From JBNKDD01 sp050288085 (GTDB taxonomy: Bacteria > Chloroflexota > Anaerolineae > Aggregatilineales > UBA3940): a stretch of DNA of 32,414 bases. Position 1 is the stretch's first letter; every line of letters begins with the position of its first letter. The notes below the pieces were generated by a model. That model was not told the DNA's origin, ran no database searches, and was given only the letters and a program-made list of their open reading frames with translations. The translations under genes and the position numbers were made by a program. The stretch covers positions 1-32,414 of the forward strand of contig JBNKDD010000029.1 in the NCBI GenBank assembly GCA_050288085.1. The letters run 5' to 3'. Positions 7,392 through 14,990 of the stretch are shown here, piece by piece.

Positions 7392-8540
7392 TCATTTGCT
7401 ACGGGATTCTGAATCTAGCATCTCTTCGACCTGATCCGCGAGAACTTCCGCCGTAATCCGGTTACCTTCGGCGGTCAGGTGCACATCATCCCAGAAAATC
7501 CGGTCAGGGTCTTTTAAAGCCACATCTTCGATCAGGGGATCATACATATCCACCCAATCAGCGCCAAGCTCATTGAGGGTTTCCGTATAGAATTCACGGA
7601 TAAGCAGATCGTGGGCATAAGGTTCTTCGAGCGGCTGTGCTAATCCAACCGGCGGAACCAACACGAACAACATCGGCAGGTCGTTTTCTGTGCTGTAGGC
7701 CATCAGGCGGACAATGTCCTCGTGGCTCGATTGGACTGCCTCCTCGGAGAATTCCACCTCACGCTGCCCTAAGGCGCCCAACAGCCGGTTATAGTACACG
7801 GCCAGCAGCCGGTAGGTGCGTAGATGGCGCAACGCCTGCTTGATATGCTCGGTTACCGGCACCTTCTCCGAGACGACTTCATTGCTATCAGAACTGACCT
7901 CACCGGAATTCTCAGGGCTGATTTCTGGCTGACCGATAATGTCGCCCAGGTTATTCAATTCTAATGATTGGCCGAAGTCGTTCCCGGCGGTGATGACCAC
8001 AATCACCAGATCGGGTTGATAGGCCGGAGCATCAAAGTATTCCAGTAACCGCCGTTCCTGTTCCTGGCCGTACCCGGCAATTCCCCAATTCATAACCTGC
8101 ACCGGCTCATCCGGGAAGCGCTCCATTAGCGCCGATTCCAGGTATTCGCCGATTGTTTCATCGAAGGGAACCCCGGCTCCAAAGACTAACGAATCCCCCA
8201 GTAGTAAAACACGCAGCATAGAATCCGGCTCGATGTCGTAATCTTCATCATCGCGAAAACCGAGGTTGTTCGTCCGTACCGGAATGACAGCCTGATCGCG
8301 TCCACGGATAAAATCGACCGTCGTGTTCGGAACCATCAGGTAGCCGACAGTAGGATCACTCTGGTGCAGGGCAGCAGTTGCTTCGGGATTTTGTGTAACG
8401 ACTGTTTTGCCCGCCTGATTTTTAGGATCGAGCGGGTCAAAGACAAAGCGTAAAAACAACTCGATGGCGAGAAGAGTCACCAGCAGCCCAATCAGGGCAG
8501 CCAGCAGTCCTTTTCCAAAATTCCGTAAACGAGATTCCAT
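7392..8540 (-). CDS. Membrane-anchored SGNH/GDSL-type hydrolase or acyltransferase-like protein
   Basis: The protein (382 residues from the ATG at 8540) starts with one membrane segment (LLAALIGLLVTLLAIELFL), so the rest is probably extracytoplasmic. Block I is LLGDSLVFGAG with nucleophile Ser117. NWGIAGYGQEQE supplies the oxyanion Gly, ITAGNDFG the Asn, and WDDVHLT the Asp351/His354 pair of block V. The frame allows an ATG at 8564, but I prefer 8540 because an extended -10 (TGGTACAAT) ends exactly 7 bases before it and neither site has a ribosome-binding sequence. The family includes esterases and cell-wall O-acetyl modifying proteins. The neighbouring lipoprotein and membrane glycosyltransferase hint at envelope polysaccharide work. 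It may also be transcribed from the upstream lipoprotein gene. Confidence 0.85.
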   Translation of the reverse strand: MESRLRNFGKGLLAALIGLLVTLLAIELFLRFVFDPLDPKNQAGKTVVTQNPEATAALHQSDPTVGYLMVPNTTVDFIRGRDQAVIPVRTNNLGFRDDEDYDIEPDSMLRVLLLGDSLVFGAGVPFDETIGEYLESALMERFPDEPVQVMNWGIAGYGQEQERRLLEYFDAPAYQPDLVIVVITAGNDFGQSLELNNLGDIIGQPEISPENSGEVSSDSNEVVSEKVPVTEHIKQALRHLRTYRLLAVYYNRLLGALGQREVEFSEEAVQSSHEDIVRLMAYSTENDLPMLFVLVPPVGLAQPLEEPYAHDLLIREFYTETLNELGADWVDMYDPLIEDVALKDPDRIFWDDVHLTAEGNRITAEVLADQVEEMLDSESRSK

Positions 8541-8547
8541 GACGGGA

Positions 8548-8556
8548 ATTGTACCA
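8548..8556 (-). promoter_or_regulatory. Extended -10 box for a leaderless SGNH gene transcript
   Basis: On the minus strand TGG-TACAAT (8556-8548) matches the extended -10 form TGnTAtAAT with one change. It is separated from ATG 8540 by 7 bases, placing the transcription start on or next to the A of ATG. I see no good -35, as is common for extended -10 promoters. Confidence 0.45.
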
Positions 8557-8601
8557 TGTGTCATGTAATTCGCGGTGATTGTTGGTTAAACGTATGTCAG
8601 G

Positions 8602-9882
8602 TCAGGGGGTAGGAGTTGGCGCAATCGACGGGTCGGTTGAGACAAAGTTTTTACCCTGGCCAATGGCCCGTATCCGTGCGGGGTCGCCGCCCAACGCCGT
8701 GAAAGTGTAGCCAAAGTAACGGGTTTGCCCCGGCTCTAACCACCCATCGGCACCGAACCCAAGCACGACATGCCCGATCACCTGTCCGGCATCGTCGTAA
8801 ATCACCAGCAGCACTTCCAGATCGTTGACGGTCGCCAGGCCTGGATTGGTTACCTGCCCCTGGACGGTGAGCTCGTCCTTGTCAGAACTGGTACTGGTCG
8901 TCACTTGCAGGGCCGTTGTATGAGGCGAATCCGTCCGGGATGGGACCGCACTAACTTGTTCCACACAGATGGTTATTGCCTGTGTCAATCCCTTAGCAAC
9001 GATCGCAAAGGGGCCTGTTCCTCCTGACTCGATCTCATCAAGCGACGGGGGTTGAGTAAATTCTGCCAACACCACGCCGTCATTATTACAAAAGGCGATA
9101 TCGATTTCAATACCAGCAATCTCTGTTGGGGAAGTATTATAAACCTCACCCATATAATAGGTCTGCCCGGATTCATCCCGCCATAGTGACGTATTGACTA
9201 GCAGCAGTTCTGCCGGGTTGATCGCGGCGACCTGACTTCCCCACACGGCCAGGGCATTAACACTAAAGCTGCTTGCCAGGGTTTCAAAGGCGGTGTGAAG
9301 TTGGGCCGTATCCTTATCCGACAGGAAAATACGCAGCGCGGCAAAATATGGCCCGGCTTGCTGAATGTAAACGATCTCTTGTCCAGATGCACCTTTGTTA
9401 TCGGTGTAGGCAAAGTTCACCTGCGACCGTCCATCGGGCAGCAGGCTGCGATTAATCTCAATGTAAGCCGGATTCTGCGCGTAATGTAACTGCACATAAC
9501 TGGTCAGCCGATCCTGAACCTGCTCCGGGGAGAGTGGGCCTTCGTTGGTAATATCAACGACAATACGGCTGGCATATCCGGCAGGGGGCAATAGCCGGAT
9601 CAACAGCTGTTGTTCGGTCGACTCGTCGAACGTTTCCCAGCCTTCAGGGAGGCTGATAGAAAACACACCGCTTATGTGCTGGTAAGTGGTGAAGTTGAAA
9701 GAAGGCTCGGCAGGCAAAGGGGTATCAACCGGGGTAACAGTAACCGGGGGCGTCGCTGTCGGGAGAACCGGCCCACTGCCAGACGGCAGCATATCGCCAA
9801 TCCCAACAACGGTCGGTTCCTGCGTTCCGCAGGCTGCCAATGCAAGCATTAACAGCACCAATACCCACACCGAACGATTCAT
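8602..9882 (-). CDS. Lipoprotein with PsbP-like domain and C-terminal FxLD-like beta domain
   Basis: The protein (426 residues) has a clear lipoprotein signal (LLMLALAAC, Cys18), then a Thr/Pro-rich linker at about 40-60, so it should sit on the outer face of the membrane. Residues of about 70-205 (FSISLPEGWETF ... ETLASSFSV) follow the pattern of PsbP/DUF1795-like domains, which bind ligands or stabilise complexes. The rest (LLLVNTSLWRDESGQTYYMGEVYN ... VLGFGADGWLEPGQTRYFGYTF) looks like two copies of an immunoglobulin-like FxLD-type fold. No catalytic motif is visible. Its ATG overlaps the stop of the upstream methyltransferase (ATGA), indicating translational coupling. The SGNH gene starts 61 bases downstream. 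Confidence 0.82.
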   Translation of the reverse strand: MNRSVWVLVLLMLALAACGTQEPTVVGIGDMLPSGSGPVLPTATPPVTVTPVDTPLPAEPSFNFTTYQHISGVFSISLPEGWETFDESTEQQLLIRLLPPAGYASRIVVDITNEGPLSPEQVQDRLTSYVQLHYAQNPAYIEINRSLLPDGRSQVNFAYTDNKGASGQEIVYIQQAGPYFAALRIFLSDKDTAQLHTAFETLASSFSVNALAVWGSQVAAINPAELLLVNTSLWRDESGQTYYMGEVYNTSPTEIAGIEIDIAFCNNDGVVLAEFTQPPSLDEIESGGTGPFAIVAKGLTQAITICVEQVSAVPSRTDSPHTTALQVTTSTSSDKDELTVQGQVTNPGLATVNDLEVLLVIYDDAGQVIGHVVLGFGADGWLEPGQTRYFGYTFTALGGDPARIRAIGQGKNFVSTDPSIAPTPTP

Positions 9883-10652
9883 GTCACATCCTCTGGTCGG
9901 GTGGCGACTACAAATAAACGAGGGCTTTCTTCCTCATAGGCAGAAAACTCATAATCGCCGCACACCATATCAACCTGAAAACCAACCCGTTCCAATAATA
10001 ATTGCAACTCGGCAGCCACTGTATAGCGCAGTTGAAGCGGAACCAGGTCACGGTGAACGCTGCCATCCGACCCGATCCGGTCATAAACCCAGGTCAAATG
10101 CATGATCTGCTCGGCCCGGTCAACCTCCGCAATAGACTGCTGCATCACGACTTCATTGGTGGCCGGATCGGTGAACATCCGCTCAACCACCAATCCTGGT
10201 GTATCATCGGCGCGGAACATCTCAACCGGGTTTGGGAGATCAATCGCAAGACCACCACCCGGCTTCAAATGTGCATAAATTCGTGACAAAGCAGCGATCT
10301 GATCGGGCTGGGCAAGCAGATGCATAAACCCATTATAGGCAAAAATCGCCATCCCGAACTGTTTCTCCAGGGCCAGGGTTCTGATGTCCGCCTTAACCCA
10401 GTCTATGGTCAGGTTACATTTTTCGGCGCATTTACGGGCCTGTTGTAACATCGCTTCCGAGCTATCAACCCCCAGCACAGACAGCCCTTTTTTAGCCGCC
10501 AGATCAAACGATACCCGCCCGGTTCCACAGCCAACATCCAACACCGGCCCGCCAAACCGATCCGACAGCAGTCGATAAGCAGCCAGGTCTTCGACCAGGT
10601 CGGCATTTTCCACATCATAATATTGCACAAGGTTTTGGTAGGGATCAGTCAT
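9879..10652 (-). CDS. Class I SAM-dependent methyltransferase
   Basis: The 257-residue protein carries motif I PVLDVGCGTGRVSFDL (36-51), LGVDSSEAML as motif II, WVKADIRTL, and FAYNGFMHLL with HLKPGGGLAIDLPNP as the post-motifs. This is the methyltransferase 25 pattern, with a C-terminal mostly-beta insert (LTWVYDRIGSDGSVHRDL) typical of small-molecule enzymes that act on amines, sugars or polyketide-like compounds. The frame extends to 10751, but the ATG at 10652 gives the standard start MTDPYQNLVQYYD, and the extra part would run into the promoter region of the divergent gene. It overlaps the lipoprotein start by 4 bases. No substrate can be named. Confidence 0.85.
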   Translation of the reverse strand: MTDPYQNLVQYYDVENADLVEDLAAYRLLSDRFGGPVLDVGCGTGRVSFDLAAKKGLSVLGVDSSEAMLQQARKCAEKCNLTIDWVKADIRTLALEKQFGMAIFAYNGFMHLLAQPDQIAALSRIYAHLKPGGGLAIDLPNPVEMFRADDTPGLVVERMFTDPATNEVVMQQSIAEVDRAEQIMHLTWVYDRIGSDGSVHRDLVPLQLRYTVAAELQLLLERVGFQVDMVCGDYEFSAYEEESPRLFVVATRPEDVT

Positions 10653-10791
10653 AAGCTTGAATTCCGAGTTGGACCTTAATAGAATGGCCCAACTGCCAGA
10701 GTGGACACAGTGTAGCACAGTCGCGGACACTTGCCTAACCCTTGCACACACGGCACAATTGCGACCATCAGAATCACCTGGAGGCTGTTCA

Positions 10792-12426
10792 GTGTCCCAA
10801 AAAGTTGAGTCGATTCCCCGTATTGCCTTAGTCTCTGCATTGGCCGTTACCTTGTTAGCACTGGCCCTTTACACGCTGACTTTACACCCCGGCGTAGGGC
10901 CATCAATGGATAGTATGGAGCTGCAAATAGCTTCCCTGGTCGGCGGGGTGATCCACCCCCCCGGCAGCCCGCAGTATTTGATGCTGGGGCACATGGCAAT
11001 GACGATCTTACCCGGTCCCAACCCGGCCTATCGTCTTAATATGATGTCGGCCATCGCCGCTGCCCTGACGGTTGGTGTGGTCTGTTTGACCACCTACCGG
11101 CTGACCCACAACCTGACCGCCAGCATTTTTGCCGGTCTTTTCCTGGCCGTATCGACCCGCTTCTGGTATCAGGCCAGTGTCACCGAACTTTATACGCTCA
11201 ATGCCCTGTATGTTTCCCTGGTTTTATACTTGCTGTTGGCCTGGCACCAGACCCGCAAACCGGTGCTGTTTTGGATCGCGACAGCAGTTTATGCGTTAAG
11301 TTTTGGAAATCACGTTAGCATGATTCTCCTGCTGCCGGTTTACCTCTACACGGTTGAGATCACCAACCGCTCGATACTGCTCAACCCGCGTAACCTGCTC
11401 TTTATCGGCTTGATTGTGGTTGCTGCCGCTGCGCAATATCTTTACATTCCATTCCGGGCAGCAGCCCGCCCGCCTTTTTGCAATTACTGCCCTTCAATTG
11501 AAGCCTTACCCGGTTACCTGACCGGCGGCCCGTTCAAAAACCAGATGTTCTCGCTGGCCCGCCGCGATCTGCTGGCCCGCCTGCCGGAATCGATTGGGCA
11601 GTGGAATATCCAATTTATGCCCTGGGGATATATCCTGATGATCATCGGGGGGTGGGAACTCGTCCGCAAGCGCTCCAACCTGGCCTGGATATTGATACTT
11701 GGCCTGGCAGCGGAATATGTCTTCGTGATGACCTACGACATCCCCGACTGGCCCGATTTTCTGACACCCTGCTACGTTATCTCCGCCCCGTTGATCGGTT
11801 ACGGCGGGTTGGTGATCTGGGAGATCGCCGAGCCGCATGTCCGGCATTTGATGCTGCAAGGTCAAACCCTGGCGGCTAACACATTTGCCGGTGCATTGAT
11901 AACGATGGCGGCGGTTTTCCTGTTGACCAGTCTATACACCAACTTCCCGGAAGTGGATCAGAGCGACAACACAGGCTTCAACGCGAATGGTCACGCGCTG
12001 TTAACACAGGTCGAACCCGGCGCATGGTTACTGATGCCTCGCCCCAGTTCCCACACGTCCCTCTATAGCTGGGCCTTACGTTATATCTCCTACGCCGATG
12101 AACTTCCTGCCGATTTGATGGTTATCACGCCCCCGGAGATCGAACCACCGCCCGGCCCGGTCCCCTATTATGATTCCTGGGAGGACGTTGAACCTTATCT
12201 GAACGACGAGGATGTCCAGCTCATTGTCCTCGATATAGCAGATGATCGTTTTGCGGGGTGGGGATTCCTCCCGATTTGTGACCAGGGAGGGCATACTGTG
12301 GGTTATGAAGTGGTATCAATCATCAAAGAAGGGCAGATCAAACCTCGCATTGATCAGGCTCGGCAGGAAGCTATCCAGGATTACGTGATATCCAATCCCA
12401 CTGATGAGGCGATCTGCCCGCCGTAG
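10792..12426 (+). CDS. DUF2723-type integral membrane glycosyltransferase (GT-C fold)
   Basis: I place the start at GTG 10792 because GGAGG lies 7 bases before it; the frame is open from 10657, but that part is not protein-like. The 544-residue protein has about nine to ten membrane segments. The first loop carries MDSMEL (Asp40, Glu43), the acidic pair expected for catalysis in GT-C enzymes, followed by VIHPPGSPQYLMLG, the HPPG signature of the DUF2723/TMEM260 family. ARFWYQASVTELYTLN-like sequence (WYQASVTELYTL) is another family block. The C-terminal 150 residues form a soluble domain. These enzymes use lipid-linked sugars on the outer face. It is transcribed away from the methyltransferase, lipoprotein and SGNH genes. 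The acceptor is unknown. Confidence 0.88.
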   Translation: MSQKVESIPRIALVSALAVTLLALALYTLTLHPGVGPSMDSMELQIASLVGGVIHPPGSPQYLMLGHMAMTILPGPNPAYRLNMMSAIAAALTVGVVCLTTYRLTHNLTASIFAGLFLAVSTRFWYQASVTELYTLNALYVSLVLYLLLAWHQTRKPVLFWIATAVYALSFGNHVSMILLLPVYLYTVEITNRSILLNPRNLLFIGLIVVAAAAQYLYIPFRAAARPPFCNYCPSIEALPGYLTGGPFKNQMFSLARRDLLARLPESIGQWNIQFMPWGYILMIIGGWELVRKRSNLAWILILGLAAEYVFVMTYDIPDWPDFLTPCYVISAPLIGYGGLVIWEIAEPHVRHLMLQGQTLAANTFAGALITMAAVFLLTSLYTNFPEVDQSDNTGFNANGHALLTQVEPGAWLLMPRPSSHTSLYSWALRYISYADELPADLMVITPPEIEPPPGPVPYYDSWEDVEPYLNDEDVQLIVLDIADDRFAGWGFLPICDQGGHTVGYEVVSIIKEGQIKPRIDQARQEAIQDYVISNPTDEAICPP

Positions 12427-12429
12427 GGA

Positions 12430-13593
12430 TCATTCCTGGTGGATGAAAAGCAGCACTGCCGCCAGTGCAATCACGTCAAACAGGACGGCGAAAATAACCG
12501 TTAACCCTAATCCGCCGCCCTCAAACAGCGGGAAACCGATCTGCGAACCGAGCATTCGCCCGGCATACAGGGCTGAGATATTGCTCGCCAGCAGGGTGGC
12601 TCGTGCGGCTGGGGCCAATTCGGTCATCAGGGGAATACAGCTCACCAGCGAAAACTCAAAGGTGAGATAAACCAGGGCCAGGACGATCAACGCACCGACC
12701 AGGCTGTGACCGAACAACAGCAGCAAGACTGCCATCACGATATTAAGGCCGATCCCCAGTATCACCGAGCGGCGCTTCCCGATCCGATCCACAAATGCTG
12801 CGACCAATCCCTCACCGCCTAATTCGGCCAGACCGATCACAGCAGTAACCGCCCCCAATATAGCAACCGACAGGGCAAAAGACTGCTCCAGCCAATCACT
12901 GTAAATAATGCTGATGACTTCATTGCTGGCACTGATACATACTCCAACCGCCAATCCGGCCAGGGCCGCCGGATTCTTCACAATGACACCAAGCCCCTGT
13001 GCCAGGGAAGGGCGATTTTCACGCTGGGGGACATCGGAGGGTACGAGCCGCCACAACACAACTGCCGAACCCAGAATGAGCAGGGCCAGCCACAGGAACG
13101 GGCTGCTCCAACCGCTGCGGGCTATCACCCAACCAACCACCGGGATGCCGATCAGGTAGGCTCCTGACCAGCTCATTTCAATAATACCAATCGCCATCCC
13201 CCGCCGTTGATATTCAATCCGGTCGCCCAGGTAAGCATGCATCGACGGGTCAAGAATGGTTTTACCAATGCCAATCAGGATCAACCCGGCAAACAGAACG
13301 CCGTAAGTCGGCTTAACGGCCACCAGCAGGAAAGCAAAACCGCCGATGCCCAGTGCGACAAGTATGGCAGCCTTTCGGCCCCATCGGTCAACCAGTGGCC
13401 CAAGCAGCGGCCCGGATAATCCAAATATAGAACGGGCAGATATGGCGTTTGCTATCGCCTGGCGTTCTACCCCCAACCCGCGTGACAACTCCGGGAGAAA
13501 GGGATAGACCATCCGAAAGGCAATGTTATAGAACAGCCGGGCCAGCATAAAAACGGCAATTTCGAGGCGCAAATTGGAGGGCTTTTCGTCCAT
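12430..13593 (-). CDS. Major facilitator superfamily transporter
   Basis: The 387-residue protein has twelve predicted membrane segments in two halves. The loop between segments 2 and 3 has the MFS motif A form GPLVDRWGRKAAIL, and the second half has the related AFVDRIGKRRSVIL. Motif-like GIGKTILDPSMHAYLGDR follows in segment 4. An AGGAG ribosome site lies 7 bases before the ATG. These are proton-coupled or facilitated exporters or importers; the substrate is not readable, though the single-domain 12-helix drug-efflux type is most likely. It is convergent with the DUF2723 gene, with only 3 bases between their stop codons. I see no regulator next to it. Confidence 0.9.
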   Translation of the reverse strand: MDEKPSNLRLEIAVFMLARLFYNIAFRMVYPFLPELSRGLGVERQAIANAISARSIFGLSGPLLGPLVDRWGRKAAILVALGIGGFAFLLVAVKPTYGVLFAGLILIGIGKTILDPSMHAYLGDRIEYQRRGMAIGIIEMSWSGAYLIGIPVVGWVIARSGWSSPFLWLALLILGSAVVLWRLVPSDVPQRENRPSLAQGLGVIVKNPAALAGLAVGVCISASNEVISIIYSDWLEQSFALSVAILGAVTAVIGLAELGGEGLVAAFVDRIGKRRSVILGIGLNIVMAVLLLLFGHSLVGALIVLALVYLTFEFSLVSCIPLMTELAPAARATLLASNISALYAGRMLGSQIGFPLFEGGGLGLTVIFAVLFDVIALAAVLLFIHQE

Positions 13594-13731
13594 GGAATCT
13601 CCTATGGTGAGCAGGAAAGTTTACCACGTTGCCGGATAGCTGTAACCTTTTTGGGAAAACTCCGTCTAAAGGATTGTGAACGAAAAGACATCACACTAGC
13701 TATTTAACCAGAAAGAGGATGGATATACGTT

Positions 13732-14121
13732 ATGGAAATGGAAATAGTTTTTCCCGGCGGTGCACGAGTTGACGCGATTTCAGGTAATATGGTCATCCCG
13801 ACCAACCAGGATGGATCAGCTCCGGCCCCCTTTGGCCTGTTCCTGGCCTCAATTGGAACCTGTGCAGGGATTTATGTGTTGAGCTTCTGCCAGCAGCGCG
13901 GCCTGCCGACCGAAAATATCCGCATCAAGCAGCGGATGTTCTCAAACCCGCTGACCCGCATGATCGAGAAAGTGGAACTGGATATAGAGGTTCCTCCGGA
14001 CTTCCCCGAAAAATACAAAGACGCTGTGATCCGTTCGGCTGAACTTTGCGCGGTCAAGAAGCACCTGGAAAACCCGCCCGTTTTTGATGTGCATACATCG
14101 GTAGTTGAACCGGTTAGATAA
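13732..14121 (+). CDS. OsmC family (thiol peroxidase-like) protein
   Basis: OsmC-like proteins are cytoplasmic dimers, many of which reduce organic hydroperoxides with two cysteines. This one (129 residues) has both in place: Cys44 in LASIGTCAGIYV, at the start of the central helix, and Cys106 in SAELCAVKKHLE. The N-terminal strands GARVDAISGNMVIPT and the IRIKQRM/KVELDIEVP sheet fit the fold. The length is near the short YhfA/OsmC-like members, so the true role could be a sulfur-transfer or stress protein and not a peroxidase. AGAGGA lies a little far upstream (about 12 bases). It is alone on its strand and is followed by a strong hairpin. Confidence 0.88.
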   Translation: MEMEIVFPGGARVDAISGNMVIPTNQDGSAPAPFGLFLASIGTCAGIYVLSFCQQRGLPTENIRIKQRMFSNPLTRMIEKVELDIEVPPDFPEKYKDAVIRSAELCAVKKHLENPPVFDVHTSVVEPVR

Positions 14122-14172
14122 AAAACAATTCGTATCGGGGGCGGTCGCCTCTACAGACAATGGTATAAGCAT

Positions 14173-14207
14173 AAGCGGCAGACTGATAGGGACACAGTCT
14201 GCCGCTT
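14173..14207. terminator. Bidirectional terminator-like hairpin between convergent genes
   Basis: AAGCGGCAGACT (14173-14184) and AGTCTGCCGCTT (14196-14207) form a perfect 12-bp stem with an 11-base loop. It lies between the stops of the OsmC-like gene and ecfT. It has no long T-run on either side, but its location and strength fit termination in both directions. Confidence 0.65.
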
Positions 14208-14216
14208 TGTGTTCAC

Positions 14217-14990
14217 TCACTGAAGCAGAAACCACAAACCAATCGCAAACAACCCCGTTGCAGCTCCCATTGCCAGCCAATCGAGCGGCTGCATGGTTAT
14301 ATCTTTCCATGTCGTCCGCTTCTGTTTCAGGCCAAATCCCCGTGCGGCCAATCCCAGTGCCAGTGAATCGCCTAATCGCAGGGAGTTGATAATCACAGCT
14401 ACCAGAACTGGCACTGCTCCCCGTGCCCGCCGGATGATCCCTCCCTCCGAAACATCCCAGCCACGTGCCTGCTGTGCCTCCGAGATGGTGGTGTACAATT
14501 TCTGGATCGTCTCCAAATAACGCAGCGCCAACCCGATCATCATCCCCCAGGTATAAGGCAGCCCGACTTTTTGCAGGGCCAACACTAAAGTATTGATCGG
14601 AGTCGTCAGGATCGGAACCAATGCCACAAACGCCGCCGCTCCGACCCGCAGTGCATACAACACACCGCGCAGCAGCCCTGCTTCGGTGATCCGAACCGGG
14701 CCAAGCTGCCACAAGGCTTCACCGTCACCGGGCATCAACAGTGGTTGCCCGATCAAGATAATCAATAAGAATGGCAAGAGCACTTTCCACAGTTGGCCCA
14801 ACCGGTGAGGGGAGATTCGCCCCAGCAATAAGATCAGGTGCGCGGACAGCAGCACACCCGCCAGCACACTAATTTGGGTGCTGAGAATACACAGTACGAT
14901 ACCCAGCAGCGAGAACCACAGCCGCACGCGCGGATCAAGCCGGTAAAGCCACGACTCGCCGGGGGTGTAAAATCCGGTTGCTGCTGTCAT
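14217..14990 (-). CDS. ecfT: Energy-coupling factor transporter transmembrane subunit EcfT
   Basis: EcfT couples the ATPases to the substrate-binding S component in ECF vitamin importers. The 257-residue protein starts with the family pattern SWLYRLDPRVRLWFSL, has five to six membrane segments, and carries both coupling-helix signatures, ARG at 175-177 (EAQQARGWD) and ARG at 216-218 (GLAARGFG), which touch the ATPases. The ATG overlaps the stop of the fused ATPase gene by four bases (ATGA), so translation is coupled. It is the last gene of a five-gene minus-strand run. A dedicated T component next to its own S component indicates a group I (single-substrate) ECF transporter. Confidence 0.93.
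   Translation of the reverse strand: MTAATGFYTPGESWLYRLDPRVRLWFSLLGIVLCILSTQISVLAGVLLSAHLILLLGRISPHRLGQLWKVLLPFLLIILIGQPLLMPGDGEALWQLGPVRITEAGLLRGVLYALRVGAAAFVALVPILTTPINTLVLALQKVGLPYTWGMMIGLALRYLETIQKLYTTISEAQQARGWDVSEGGIIRRARGAVPVLVAVIINSLRLGDSLALGLAARGFGLKQKRTTWKDITMQPLDWLAMGAATGLFAIGLWFLLQ

Noticed and set aside
14105..14389. Open plus-strand frame across the end of ecfT
   Set aside because: It covers a terminator hairpin and the antisense of ecfT, with no start signal.
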